A DNA stretch of 64,000 nt from Rhodocyclaceae bacterium (GTDB lineage: Bacteria > Pseudomonadota > Gammaproteobacteria > Burkholderiales > Rhodocyclaceae), in assembly GCA_026417115.1 (NCBI GenBank), contig JAOADW010000049.1, positions 44,857 to 108,856 of the forward strand, in the 5' to 3' direction. How positions within the stretch are numbered: position 1 is the first letter of the stretch; every line of letters starts with the position of its first letter. Made by a program: the position numbers and the translations under genes. Shown here one piece after another: positions 11,174 to 20,836 of this stretch. The notes beneath the pieces were generated by a model, which had not been told where the DNA came from, made no database searches, and was given only the letters and a program-made list of their open reading frames with translations.

Positions 11174-12640
11174 ATGTCACGCGTCATCCACTTCTCGGCA
11201 GCCATCTTGGCAGGGACCTGCCTGGCCGCGCAGGCCGATTGGCAACTCGTCACCACGTCGGCTTCTGCGAGCGCGGAAATCGATCTTGCGCGCATCACCC
11301 CCACCAAGGATGGCAAGCGCACCGCCTGGACGCGCCTCGTTTTCAACGAACCTCGCTTGGATTTCGAGGGTCGTTTTCGCTATGAGAGCGTAGAGGCCCT
11401 GCAGCATTTCGATTGCGCCAATGCGCGCTTCGCCACACGCCAGCGCATCTACCGTCTCGAAGGCCGGCAAATGGCGAGCGAAAAGGTGGATGGCGCGTAT
11501 CAGTCCGTGGCCAATGGCATCGACGCCAAGCTCTTCCAAGCGGTCTGTGGGACTGCCCCCCCGCTCGCTGGAAAGCCGAGAGCGATGCATGCAGAACTCG
11601 TGACGGCGGGCGAAGAGAAAACCGCGCAGCCGCGCAAAGTGGCAGATACCCCGAGCCCAAGCGGTAAGCCGCGCTTCATCGAGATCCCACAAATCGATAA
11701 ATCGAAGGCCGAAGACCCCTTCAAAAACGCGCCCCCTTCCTCTGCAGGCAAGAATGAAGCGACCGCGCCCGGGAAAAACGATCTGACCAAAGCAGAGGCC
11801 AAAACTCCCGCGCCTTCTGCCAGCACAGGCAAGATGACGCCCTCACTGAAGCCGGAGCTCTCTCGCCTCGAGCGTGAGCGCTTGCTCGCGACCTCCGGGC
11901 CACGCGCGCAGCGCACAAAACCCGCCGAACCGCGGGAGACCGGCAAACCCGAAGCGACACCTACGATCGCCTGGGGGTATGCCGGCGCCGGCGCGCCGGA
12001 AAACTGGAGCAAACTCAAGCCCGAATACGCGCTCTGCGGAAGCGGCAAGCGCCAATCGCCCATCGACATCCGTGGCGCCATTCGCGTCGACCTCGAACCG
12101 ATCAAGTTCGACTACAAACCCACCCAGTTCCGCATCACGGATACCGGCCATACGATCGAAGTCGAGGTCGCCTCCGGCAACACCCTGACGCTCACGGGCA
12201 AGACTTACGAGCTGCAGCGCATCCATTTCCACCGCCCCAGCGAAGAACGCATCCAAGGCAAAGCCTTCGAGATGAGCGCGCACTTCGTGCATCAAAGCTA
12301 TGAAGGCGATTTCGCGATCGTCGCGGTGTTGATGGAAAAAGGGTCGGAGCACCCCCAAGTGCAGACGCTTTGGAATTACATGCCGCTCGAAGTGGGTATG
12401 GGCGTCGAACCGCCAGGCGTGGTCATCGACCTCGCCAAACTCTTACCCGAGCGCCGCGAATACTATACCTACATGGGGTCGCTCACCACGCCTCCCTGTA
12501 GCGAGGGAGTGCTTTGGCTCGTGCTCAAGCAGCCGATCGCGGTCTCGCCTGAACAAATCGCCATTTTTGCGCGTCTTTACCCGATGAATGCGCGGCCCGT
12601 GCAGCCGACGCACGGCCGCTTGATCAAGGAATCGCGCTAA
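11174..12640 (+). CDS. Alpha-type carbonic anhydrase with ~250-residue N-terminal extension (surface-adhesin-E-like segment plus low-complexity linker)
   Basis: WGYAGAGAPENWSKLKPEYALCGSGKRQSPIDIRG, ELQRIHFHRPSEE, LTTPPCSEGVLWLVLKQPI; N-terminal signal peptide then DWQLVTTSASASAEIDLARI. Confidence 0.88.
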   Translation: MSRVIHFSAAILAGTCLAAQADWQLVTTSASASAEIDLARITPTKDGKRTAWTRLVFNEPRLDFEGRFRYESVEALQHFDCANARFATRQRIYRLEGRQMASEKVDGAYQSVANGIDAKLFQAVCGTAPPLAGKPRAMHAELVTAGEEKTAQPRKVADTPSPSGKPRFIEIPQIDKSKAEDPFKNAPPSSAGKNEATAPGKNDLTKAEAKTPAPSASTGKMTPSLKPELSRLERERLLATSGPRAQRTKPAEPRETGKPEATPTIAWGYAGAGAPENWSKLKPEYALCGSGKRQSPIDIRGAIRVDLEPIKFDYKPTQFRITDTGHTIEVEVASGNTLTLTGKTYELQRIHFHRPSEERIQGKAFEMSAHFVHQSYEGDFAIVAVLMEKGSEHPQVQTLWNYMPLEVGMGVEPPGVVIDLAKLLPERREYYTYMGSLTTPPCSEGVLWLVLKQPIAVSPEQIAIFARLYPMNARPVQPTHGRLIKESR

Positions 12641-13652
12641 GCAGTTTCTTGATCGGCGCCGGCAGCGGCGCAAAGGCAACGCCTGCGCGCGCCACCGGCT
12701 TGAGCGTGGGCTCGCAACACTGAGCCGGCACCACCTCGACGGAAAAGGTTGTGGCCTCGAGGCGAAAATGCGTGAAGACATGGGAAAACGCAGGCCCCGC
12801 GCATACTGCTCGCGCCTCCAGGCCAAGGTGATGGCGACAGTAAGCTTTTACTTCCTGGGCTGGCGGCAGTTCGGGCAGACACCATAAGCCCCCCCAAAAG
12901 CCCGTTGGTGGGCGCACTTCGAGCAGGAAATGTCGCCCCTGCTGCAAGATGAGAAAGACTACCTGCCGCCGCGGTAAGGCGCGCCGCAAGCGCGGCGCCG
13001 GTAACTCTTCCGTGCGATGCATTCGCCGCGCGTGGCAATCCTCGGCCACAGGGCAAGCCTCGCAGGCGGGATGATGGCGCCGACACACCATCGCGCCAAG
13101 GTCCATTTGCGCCTGAATGTAAGTATCCACTTCGCTCTCAGGCAACAATGTTTCGGCCAGTTGCCAAAGCTTTCGAGTCAAGGCAGAGGAACCGGGAGGG
13201 CCTGCGAGACCTGCGTGCCGGCAGAGCAGGCGTCTGACATTGCCATCGAGGATCGGCGCTCGCGCACCAAAGCAAAAGACGGCGATCGCATTGGCCGTCG
13301 AGCGGCCGATGCCCGGCAGTCGCGCGAGCGCTTGCGGACAGCGCGGAAATAGTCCGCCATGATGGGCGACGATCTCTCGTGCGCAGCGGTGGAGATGTCG
13401 TGCGCGGGCGTAATAGCCGAGGCCACTCCAGACAGTGAGCACCGCCTCGAGATCCGCGGCCGCCAATGTCCAGATGTCGGGAAAATTTGCGAGGAAACGG
13501 TGGTAGTAAGGAATCACCGTCGCCACTTGCGTCTGCTGCAGCATGATCTCGGACAGCCACACGCGATAAGGGTCACGCGTACCTTGCCATGGCAGGTCGT
13601 GCCGTCCATGCCGGCGATGCCATGCAATCAGACGCGAAGCAAAGGAAGGCAT
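12624..13652 (-). CDS. mutY: A/G-specific adenine glycosylase
   Basis: HGRHDLPWQGTRDPYRVWLSEIMLQQTQVATVIPYY; C-X6-C-X2-C-X5-C FeS cluster CRRHHPACEACPVAEDC. Confidence 0.95.
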   Translation of the reverse strand: MPSFASRLIAWHRRHGRHDLPWQGTRDPYRVWLSEIMLQQTQVATVIPYYHRFLANFPDIWTLAAADLEAVLTVWSGLGYYARARHLHRCAREIVAHHGGLFPRCPQALARLPGIGRSTANAIAVFCFGARAPILDGNVRRLLCRHAGLAGPPGSSALTRKLWQLAETLLPESEVDTYIQAQMDLGAMVCRRHHPACEACPVAEDCHARRMHRTEELPAPRLRRALPRRQVVFLILQQGRHFLLEVRPPTGFWGGLWCLPELPPAQEVKAYCRHHLGLEARAVCAGPAFSHVFTHFRLEATTFSVEVVPAQCCEPTLKPVARAGVAFAPLPAPIKKLLSAIP

Positions 13653-13659
13653 CGGGGAG

Positions 13660-13734
13660 TGGAGCGGGCGATGGGAGTCGAACCCACGTCACTGGCTTGG
13701 GAAGCCAGGGTAATAGCCGTTATACGACGCCCGC
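13660..13734 (-). tRNA. tRNA-Gly (CCC), CCA encoded
   Basis: Reverse strand GCGGGCGTCGTATAACGGC...CTGGCTTCCCAAGCCAG...GTGGGTTCGACTCCCAT CGCCCGC T CCA; 7-bp acceptor pairs; anticodon loop TTCCCAA. Confidence 0.93.
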
Positions 13735-13914
13735 CCTGGTGGAAATGCTGCGACGGCGGCCCTCTGCGGCGCTGCGGTTCGTCTCGCCCAAGCGATTGGA
13801 TGGTTGCTTGCCTGACGCACCTTTCACCTGGCCGTCGTCGCGACGCATCATCGTTTCTTGCGCTGCGGCGTGACGAAAAGCAGCCGCGGATGGTTTGCCA
13901 GTAAAATTTTATCC

Positions 13915-14118
13915 ATGATCGCCATCCTACTCAATGGGCAGCCTCGAGAATTTTCCGCTCCCCTTTCGATCGCGGACCTGTTGGCGCGCGAAGGACTCGC
14001 CGGCAAACGCGTGGCCGTGGAAAAAAACGGCGAGATCGTGCCCAAAAGTGAACATGCAACGACGCTGCTCGCCAGCGGCGACGAATTGGAAATCGTCATC
14101 GCCGTGGGCGGCGGCTAA
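13915..14118 (+). CDS. thiS: Sulfur carrier protein ThiS
   Basis: [13 protein letters not shown]...VAVGGG C-terminal GG; followed by thiG. Confidence 0.92.
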   Translation: MIAILLNGQPREFSAPLSIADLLAREGLAGKRVAVEKNGEIVPKSEHATTLLASGDELEIVIAVGGG

Positions 14119-14130
14119 AGAAGGACTCTC

Positions 14131-14922
14131 ATGGAAAACCTTGACCCCTTGATCATCTCAGGCCGCGCCTATCGTTCACGTCTCTTGGTGGGCACGGGCA
14201 AATACAAGGACTTCGAAGAAACGCGCCGCGCCGTCGAAGCCTCCGGCGCGGAGATCGTGACCGTCGCCATCCGTCGCACCAACCTCGGCCAAGACCCCAA
14301 CCAGCCTTCTTTGCTGGAAGTGCTCCCCCCTTCGCAATACACGATCTTGCCGAATTCGGCCGGCTGCTTCACCGCCGAAGACGCCGTCCGCACGCTGCGC
14401 TTGGCGCGCGAACTGCTCGACGGACACAGCCTGGTCAAACTCGAGGTGCTGGGAGACCCAGAGACCTTGTACCCGAACATGCCGGAAACCTTGCGGGCCG
14501 CAGAAATCCTGGTCAAGGAAGGGTTTTCTGTCATGGTCTATTGCTCGGACGATCCGATCCAGGCGAAACGCCTCGAAGAGATCGGCTGCGTCGCGGTGAT
14601 GCCGCTGGCCTCGCTGATCGGTTCCGGCATGGGCATTTTGAACCCTTGGAATCTGCGCTTGATCATCGAGCGCGCACGCGTGCCCGTGCTCGTCGACGCG
14701 GGCGTCGGCACGGCTTCAGACGCCGCCATCGCCATGGAGCTCGGCTGTGATGGCGTATTGATGAATACCGCGATCGCCCAAGCCAAGGACCCGGTACTCA
14801 TGGCGAGTGCAATGCGAAAAGCCGTGGAAGCAGGACGCGAAGCCTTTCTCGCCGGCCGCATGCCGAAGAAGTTCTATTCCGCCTCTCCCTCATCGCCGAT
14901 GACCGGCCTCGTGGGTTCCTGA
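14131..14922 (+). CDS. thiG: Thiazole synthase
   Basis: [56 protein letters not shown]. Confidence 0.96.
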   Translation: MENLDPLIISGRAYRSRLLVGTGKYKDFEETRRAVEASGAEIVTVAIRRTNLGQDPNQPSLLEVLPPSQYTILPNSAGCFTAEDAVRTLRLARELLDGHSLVKLEVLGDPETLYPNMPETLRAAEILVKEGFSVMVYCSDDPIQAKRLEEIGCVAVMPLASLIGSGMGILNPWNLRLIIERARVPVLVDAGVGTASDAAIAMELGCDGVLMNTAIAQAKDPVLMASAMRKAVEAGREAFLAGRMPKKFYSASPSSPMTGLVGS

Positions 14923-14926
14923 TCTC

Positions 14927-15364
14927 GTGTCATTGCGCCCGCTTTTGCTTGCGTTTTGCGCTGCGTTCGTCTGCTTGCCCGCTCATGCGCAAACGGTGCG
15001 GTGGGGCTACGCTTTTGAAGCGCCCGAGGTGCTGGCTGCGCAAAGGATTTGGGGCATTGCCCACGCCGCCAAATTGCTCGCGCGCGCCTGCGCCGAAATC
15101 GGCGATGTCGCCGCCGTCGAGGCCTGGGCAGATTGGCAGGCGCGCGAAAGCCAGGAAATCACCGCCGCCGCCGCCATGCTCTCCCGCTATCATTTCGGCG
15201 CCGACACCGCCTCGCACGCCGCCTTGGCGACCGTGCTCAATCTCGCCTCCCAGCTCGACCTCACTGCCGAGCTCAGACGTGACGCCTGCGCGACCTTGCC
15301 GCAAGCGCTGATGAGCGAGCGATACGATCTGGCGCGCCGCAAACGGGAATGGGTGCAGCCATGA
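14927..15364 (+). CDS. Hypothetical periplasmic protein (signal peptide)
   Basis: [22 protein letters not shown] signal peptide; conserved position between thiG and trmB. Confidence 0.6.
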   Translation: MSLRPLLLAFCAAFVCLPAHAQTVRWGYAFEAPEVLAAQRIWGIAHAAKLLARACAEIGDVAAVEAWADWQARESQEITAAAAMLSRYHFGADTASHAALATVLNLASQLDLTAELRRDACATLPQALMSERYDLARRKREWVQP

Positions 15365-16053
15365 GCGAAAGCCGTTTTTCCCAGCAGCCGATTCGCAGTT
15401 TCGTCGTCCGTGGAGGGCGCCTCTCCAATGCGCAGCGCCGTCACTACGAAGAGGACATGCCGCGCTGGGGCATTCCTTACACCCGTGCGCCGCTCGAATG
15501 GGCGTCCGTCTTTGGGCGCAGTGCACCAGTGATCCTCGAAATCGGCTTCGGCATGGGCGAGACGACGGCCGAGATCGCCGCGCAACACCCCGAATACGAT
15601 TACCTCGGCATCGAAGTGCATACGCCCGGCATCGGCAATCTGCTCAAAGAAATCGCGCTGCGCCAGCTCACCAACGTGCGCATCATCCAGCACGACGCCG
15701 TCGAGGTAGTCCGCGACATGATCCCCTTGGCTTCGCTTTCCGGCATCCACGTCTTTTTCCCCGACCCTTGGCCGAAGAAACGCCACCACAAGCGCCGGCT
15801 GATGCAAGCACCCTTCGTGCATGCGCTCGCCTTGCGCTTGATGCCCGGTGGCTATCTCCACTGCGTCACCGATTGGGAAGACTACGCCCATCAGATGCTC
15901 GCGACGCTCTCCGCCGAGCCTTTGCTCGAGAACACCGCGCACGCCTTTGCGCCTCGTCCCGCTTCGCGGCCGCCGACGAAATTCGAGCAACGCGGCCTAC
16001 GTCTCGGCCATGGCGTGTGGGACCTCGTCTTTCGCCGTCGTCAGGCGCCATGA
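15361..16053 (+). CDS. trmB: tRNA (guanine-N7-)-methyltransferase
   Basis: [35 protein letters not shown]. Confidence 0.95.
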   Translation: MSESRFSQQPIRSFVVRGGRLSNAQRRHYEEDMPRWGIPYTRAPLEWASVFGRSAPVILEIGFGMGETTAEIAAQHPEYDYLGIEVHTPGIGNLLKEIALRQLTNVRIIQHDAVEVVRDMIPLASLSGIHVFFPDPWPKKRHHKRRLMQAPFVHALALRLMPGGYLHCVTDWEDYAHQMLATLSAEPLLENTAHAFAPRPASRPPTKFEQRGLRLGHGVWDLVFRRRQAP

Positions 16054-17261
16054 AGATCTACTGCGTGGGCGGTGCCGTGCGCGACGAGCTCTTGGGCCGC
16101 CCCGTCGCGGATCGCGACTGGGTCGTCGTCGGCGCCACCCCCGAGGAAATGCTGGCCAAAGGATTCCTCCCCGTAGGGCGGGATTTCCCGGTTTTCCTGC
16201 ACCCCGAAACGCGCGAAGAGTATGCGTTGGCGCGCACCGAACGCAAACAAGGGCATGGCTACCACGGCTTCGTTTTCTATGCCTCCCCGACGGTCACCCT
16301 CGAAGAGGATCTGGCGCGGCGCGATCTGACCATCAACGCCATCGCCAAGGATGAAGAAGGGCGACTCATCGATCCCTATGGCGGCCAGCGTGACCTCGAA
16401 AACAAAATCCTGCGCCATGTCTCCCCTGCGTTTGCCGAAGACCCGCTGCGTATCCTGCGGCTTGCGCGCTTTGCTGCGCGTCTGCCCGATTTCTCGGTGG
16501 CCGCCGAGACGCTGGCGTTGGCGAAGGCGCTCGCCGCAAGCGGCGAACTCGATCATCTGACGCCTGAACGCGTCTGGCAAGAGCTGTCTCGTGGCCTGAT
16601 GGAGGCGAAGCCCTCGCGCATGTTCGAGGTCCTACGCGCATGCGACGCCCTGGCAAGACTCTTGCCGGAGCTCGACCGCCTCTGGGGAGTCCCGCAGCGG
16701 GCCGATTTCCACCCCGAAATCGATACGGGCGTGCATACGATGATGGTCATCGACATGGCCGCGCGTCTCGGTCTCCCGCTGGCCGCCCGCTTTGCCGCGC
16801 TGACTCATGATCTTGGCAAGGGGCTCACGCCGGCCGAGATCCTGCCTCGCCATGTCGGTCACGAAGCAAGAAGCGCGGAGCTGATCCAACCGCTGTGCGC
16901 GCGGCTGCGGGTCCCAGCCGAATGCCGCGCAATCGCTTTGGCGGTCGCCCTTTATCACGGTGAAATCCACAAGGTCGCCGAGCTGCGACCCGCCACGAAA
17001 CTCGCGCTCCTCGAGCGGTGCGACGCCTTGCGCCGCCCGCAGCGCTTCGAGCAAATCCTTGGCGCCTGCGAAGCCGACTGGCGGGGCCGGCTCGGGCACG
17101 AAGACCAGCCCTACCCCGCGGCCGCGCAATGGCGCGCGCTCGCGGCTGCCGTTCGCCACGTCGACGCCCGCGCGATCGTCGCCGCCTGCGAAGACCCGCA
17201 ACAAATCCCTGAGCGCATCAGGCAAGCGCGCCTGGCGGCGATTTCCGCAATACGGCCCTAA
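16050..17261 (+). CDS. cca: CCA tRNA nucleotidyltransferase with HD domain
   Basis: [51 protein letters not shown]-domain LTHDLGKG. Confidence 0.95.
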   Translation: MKIYCVGGAVRDELLGRPVADRDWVVVGATPEEMLAKGFLPVGRDFPVFLHPETREEYALARTERKQGHGYHGFVFYASPTVTLEEDLARRDLTINAIAKDEEGRLIDPYGGQRDLENKILRHVSPAFAEDPLRILRLARFAARLPDFSVAAETLALAKALAASGELDHLTPERVWQELSRGLMEAKPSRMFEVLRACDALARLLPELDRLWGVPQRADFHPEIDTGVHTMMVIDMAARLGLPLAARFAALTHDLGKGLTPAEILPRHVGHEARSAELIQPLCARLRVPAECRAIALAVALYHGEIHKVAELRPATKLALLERCDALRRPQRFEQILGACEADWRGRLGHEDQPYPAAAQWRALAAAVRHVDARAIVAACEDPQQIPERIRQARLAAISAIRP

Positions 17262-19197
17262 GGGCGGCAATGTGTGCGCTCGCTTTTTCCCTCGAGGCGA
17301 CTTCGGCGCCTTCCGACTCCGGCGCGAGCCCCATTTCGGCGATAAAGCGCGAAGGCTCTTGAGCAACGCGCTCTTTACCCTGTCGACGATTGCGTCGCCA
17401 GCTCACCGTCAGGCTCTCTCGCGCCCGCGTGATGCCGACATACATGAGCCGTCGCTCTTCCTCGATCATGCCGCTGTCAATCGATTCGCGGTGTGGCAAG
17501 ACGCCCTCTTCGACGCCCACCAGAAACACATGCGGGAATTCCAATCCCTTGGCGGCATGCAGCGTCGCCAGACAGACAGCATCGCTTTCTTTGCCATGGG
17601 GTTCGAGCATCGACGCCAGCGCAATGCTTTGAGCGAGCTCGAGCAAGTTTTTGCCTTCCTCCTCGCCTTTCTCGGCCAGCCAATGACCAAACGCATCGAG
17701 GTGGGCGAGCCGCGTTTCGGCCTCCCGTCGCTCATGAGTCTGCTGCAGCCATTGGCGGTAGCCGATCGCGCTCAGAAGCCGTTCATAGGCCTCGCCGGCA
17801 GGCACGCGCCGGCATTCGTCAGCGAAACGGCGAATGAAGGCGCCAAACTCGCGCAAGGCCGCCCAGCCAGCGGCAGGCGCTTCCTCACCCACCGTAGCCC
17901 GAGCGACGGTGGGCAACAAGGCGAGATGACGAAGGCTCGCAGCGCGTGCAAGCGCCTCGAGCGTATTGGCGCCAATGCCCCGACGGGGCGTCGTGGCGGC
18001 GCGTATGAAGGCAGGATCGTCGTTTTCGTTGGACAATAGGCGCAAATAGGCCATGATGTCCTTGATCTCGCTCTTTTCGAAAAAGGATTGGCCGCCGAAA
18101 AGCCGATACGGCACACGCTGGGCGCGCAGCGCCTGCTCGAATACTCGCGCTTGATAGTTGCTCCGATACAGGATCGCATAATCCGAAAAGCGGCCACGAT
18201 ACCCGTATTTGTGCGCAAGCAGCTTTCTCACCACCCATTCCGCCTCATGCGCCTCATCCTCACATGCTTTCACCAAGACGGGGGCGCCTTCGCCTTTCTC
18301 CGACCAGAGCTTCTTGTCATAGATTTTTGGATTGTGGCGGATCAGGGCATTGGCTGCGGCGAGAATCCGGCCGCTCGAACGATAGTTCTGCTCGAGCTTG
18401 ACGACATGAAGGTGGGGATAATCTTCGGCAAGCCGTCGGATGTTGTCGATTTCGGCGCCGCGCCAGGCATAAATCGACTGGTCGTCGTCGCCCACCGCAG
18501 TAAAGCAGGCTTCTCGGCCGACGAGCAAGCGCAACAAATGGTTCTGGCAGCGGTTGGTGTCTTGATATTCGTCGATCAATAGATGGCGTATGCGCGCCTG
18601 CCAACGCGCGGCAAGCAACTCGTCTTTGCTCAACAACAACGCTGGCAAGCGGATCAGATCATCGAAATCGACGGCATGATAGGCGCGTAGTGCTTGCTCA
18701 TAACGAGCGAACGCGCTGGCTGCATAGACCTCTTCGTCGTCGCGAGGGATCACTTCGTGCGGTTCGATGAGTGCGTTTTTCCAGCGTGAAATGTGTGCCT
18801 GCACGCGCCGTAGCTTGACTTTGTCATTGTCTCGCAGCAGCTCGGAAAAAAGCGCGAGGCTGTCGTGGGCGTCCAAAATGGAAAAGCTCGGTCTCATTCC
18901 TGCCGCAAAAGCTTCTTGGCGCAGAAAGGCTGCGCCCAGAGCATGAAAGGTGCCGATGAACATGTCTTGCGCGGCGGCGCCCAATCTTCTCTCGACGCGC
19001 TCACGCATTTCGTGTGCGGCTTTGTTGGTGAACGTGATGGCGACGAGTTGTCGAGGGGCGACGCGCTGGGTCTCGACGAGATAAGCGATCTTTTCGGCGA
19101 TCACGCGCGTCTTGCCGGAACCAGCGCCGGCAAGGACCAACAAAGGGCCGGCGACATACCGCACGGCCTCGCACTGGGGCGGATTCAAACCCTTCAT
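17218..19197 (-). CDS. rep: UvrD/Rep-family ATP-dependent DNA helicase
   Basis: MKGLNPPQCEAVRYVAGPLLVLAGAGSGKTRVI; LIDEYQDTNRCQ; start set 32 codons inside supplied ORF. Confidence 0.93.
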   Translation of the reverse strand: MKGLNPPQCEAVRYVAGPLLVLAGAGSGKTRVIAEKIAYLVETQRVAPRQLVAITFTNKAAHEMRERVERRLGAAAQDMFIGTFHALGAAFLRQEAFAAGMRPSFSILDAHDSLALFSELLRDNDKVKLRRVQAHISRWKNALIEPHEVIPRDDEEVYAASAFARYEQALRAYHAVDFDDLIRLPALLLSKDELLAARWQARIRHLLIDEYQDTNRCQNHLLRLLVGREACFTAVGDDDQSIYAWRGAEIDNIRRLAEDYPHLHVVKLEQNYRSSGRILAAANALIRHNPKIYDKKLWSEKGEGAPVLVKACEDEAHEAEWVVRKLLAHKYGYRGRFSDYAILYRSNYQARVFEQALRAQRVPYRLFGGQSFFEKSEIKDIMAYLRLLSNENDDPAFIRAATTPRRGIGANTLEALARAASLRHLALLPTVARATVGEEAPAAGWAALREFGAFIRRFADECRRVPAGEAYERLLSAIGYRQWLQQTHERREAETRLAHLDAFGHWLAEKGEEEGKNLLELAQSIALASMLEPHGKESDAVCLATLHAAKGLEFPHVFLVGVEEGVLPHRESIDSGMIEEERRLMYVGITRARESLTVSWRRNRRQGKERVAQEPSRFIAEMGLAPESEGAEVASREKASAHIAALRAVLRKSPPGALA

Positions 19198-19207
19198 CGG
19201 TATGTTT

Positions 19208-19900
19208 TCAGCGGAGCAATCCGAATACACGACGCGCCATTTTCCCGCTTGCACCCGCGGGATCTTGGCGGATGGCGCGCTCTTCCTCGGCAATCATGCG
19301 ATATAACCCCTCGAGGGTTTTCTCGGCGATATAGGCGTCGAGTTGTGCGTCTTTTTCCTTGATCAGCCCAAGGGTGGCCGCCTTCGCGGCAAATCTCTCA
19401 TACGTTTGCGCAAGTCTGACCTTTTCCATGGCGCGCCGGACGAGGGGAAGGAATCTTTGCAGCAGCTGGTCTTTGGTTTGACGCTTGAAATATTGGGCGC
19501 CGGCATCCTCGCCGCCCATCAATATCGTCCTCGCATCATCGACCGTCATTTCCTGGATGGCTTTCATCAGCAGCGCTCTGGCCTCCGGCACGGCTGCTTC
19601 CGCAGCCCGGTTCATGGACACCTGGAGTTCATCGACCTGGCGGCCCAGGCCCATGCCGCGGAGCAGCCCCTCGGCTTCTCGCAAGCCAGGGGGAAGCATG
19701 ATCTTGACCCTTTCATGGGCGAGAAAACCGTCCGTTCGCCCAAGCAAATTCACGGCCCTGAGCGTTCCTTGGGTAAGCGCTTCCTTCAAGCCTCCGCTGG
19801 CCTCCCGCGCGGATATGTCCGGCAGGGAAAATGCCTGCGTTCCCGCCGCGACCCACAAGAACACGAGCAACACGCCTTGCGGCCATTTTCTGATCATCAT
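19208..19900 (-). CDS. DUF4197 family protein
   Basis: Signal peptide; GLKEALTQGTLRAVNLLGRTDGFLAHERVKIMLP...; MTVDDARTILMGGEDAGAQYFKR. Confidence 0.8.
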   Translation of the reverse strand: MMIRKWPQGVLLVFLWVAAGTQAFSLPDISAREASGGLKEALTQGTLRAVNLLGRTDGFLAHERVKIMLPPGLREAEGLLRGMGLGRQVDELQVSMNRAAEAAVPEARALLMKAIQEMTVDDARTILMGGEDAGAQYFKRQTKDQLLQRFLPLVRRAMEKVRLAQTYERFAAKAATLGLIKEKDAQLDAYIAEKTLEGLYRMIAEEERAIRQDPAGASGKMARRVFGLLR

Positions 19901-19912
19901 GATTTCATTTTT

Positions 19913-20290
19913 TCAATAGACCAGCGTCGCCCATGCCGGATCGAGCGTACGCTGCACGAAAACACCCGCCGCTGCCGGCCCCTGATATTCTGGTATCAAT
20001 CGCTCATCGGGCGACAAGAGCGATTTCATCGCCATCGCACATGCATAGAATTTGACGTCCAGATTCGCGGCTTGACGCATCAGCGCGTAGAGCGAAAGCT
20101 CGGAGTCCGGCCAAGGTTTGAGCTTTTCTGCCTCTCCTGCCACGAGCAAGCGGACAGTGGGCCCTGCAAAATGGATCTCGACCTCGGCGTCGAACGCCGC
20201 TGCGGCGGCTGCATGGACGAAGGGCGTCGCGCAGAGGGCAGGATGATCGCCGGTCGCGCGCCAAAGCAATATGGCCAATTTATTCTTCAT
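19913..20290 (-). CDS. DsrE-family (DsrE/F-like) small protein
   Basis: KLAILLWRATGDHPALCATPFVHAAAAAAFDAEVEIHFAGP...DVKFYACAMAMKSL; ATGA overlap with upstream GcvH-like gene. Confidence 0.7.
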   Translation of the reverse strand: MKNKLAILLWRATGDHPALCATPFVHAAAAAAFDAEVEIHFAGPTVRLLVAGEAEKLKPWPDSELSLYALMRQAANLDVKFYACAMAMKSLLSPDERLIPEYQGPAAAGVFVQRTLDPAWATLVY

Positions 20291-20724
20291 AGAGGTATCT
20301 CCGCATGAGGCGCATGGCGGAGGACATGAGCACGATAGGTGCTGGAATCGACGAGACGCGCCCGTTCGCCCTCCCAGTTCAAAGGGCGCCCTCTGACCAT
20401 CCAGGCCGCATAGGGATCACGATTGAGCGCACGGGGGTTCTCTTCCAAAAACTCGTTTCCTTGCTGCAGGCGAAAACTCACGGGAGCATGCACGGCGAGA
20501 ATCGTCTTTGCGCATTCGATTACGCCGAGACTTCTGCCCCGCATCACCTCCGCGCCACGAGGCTTTGCGGTAAATCCGATCACCTCGCCAGCGAGATGGA
20601 CGCCATAGGGCGTGGCGCCGATGATGACTTCCTCATTCTCCAAGGCAACCCACATGTCATATTCTGGATCGTAAAGCAGCCCTTCGGGAATAGGGCAAAA
20701 AAACGCATCTTCGTTGGTCGCCAT
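20287..20724 (-). CDS. GcvH-like (lipoyl-carrier-type) protein
   Basis: Biotinyl/lipoyl-like fold: EYDMWVALENEEVIIGATPYGVHLAGEVIGFTAKPRGAEVMRGRSLGVIECAKTILAVHAPVSF, with a Lys in the position of GcvH ESVK. Confidence 0.75.
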   Translation of the reverse strand: MATNEDAFFCPIPEGLLYDPEYDMWVALENEEVIIGATPYGVHLAGEVIGFTAKPRGAEVMRGRSLGVIECAKTILAVHAPVSFRLQQGNEFLEENPRALNRDPYAAWMVRGRPLNWEGERARLVDSSTYRAHVLRHAPHAEIPL

Positions 20725-20738
20725 GTCTAACAAGCCCG

Positions 20739-20834
20739 TGGCGGAAGAGAGTAGGAGTCGAACCTACCCGGGACTGCATGGCAGCCCCTGCCGGTTTTGA
20801 AGACCGGCCATCCCACCGGGGAACGTTCTCTTCC
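20739..20834 (-). tRNA. selC: Selenocysteine tRNA (anticodon TCA), CCA encoded
   Basis: Reverse strand GGAAGAGAACGTTCCCCGGTGGGATGGCCGGTCTTCAAAACCGGCAGGGGCTGCCATGCAGTCCCGGGTAGGTTCGACTCCTACTCTCTTCCGCCA; 8-bp acceptor stem, long variable arm, loop CTTCAAA. Confidence 0.96.
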
Positions 20835-20836
20835 TT

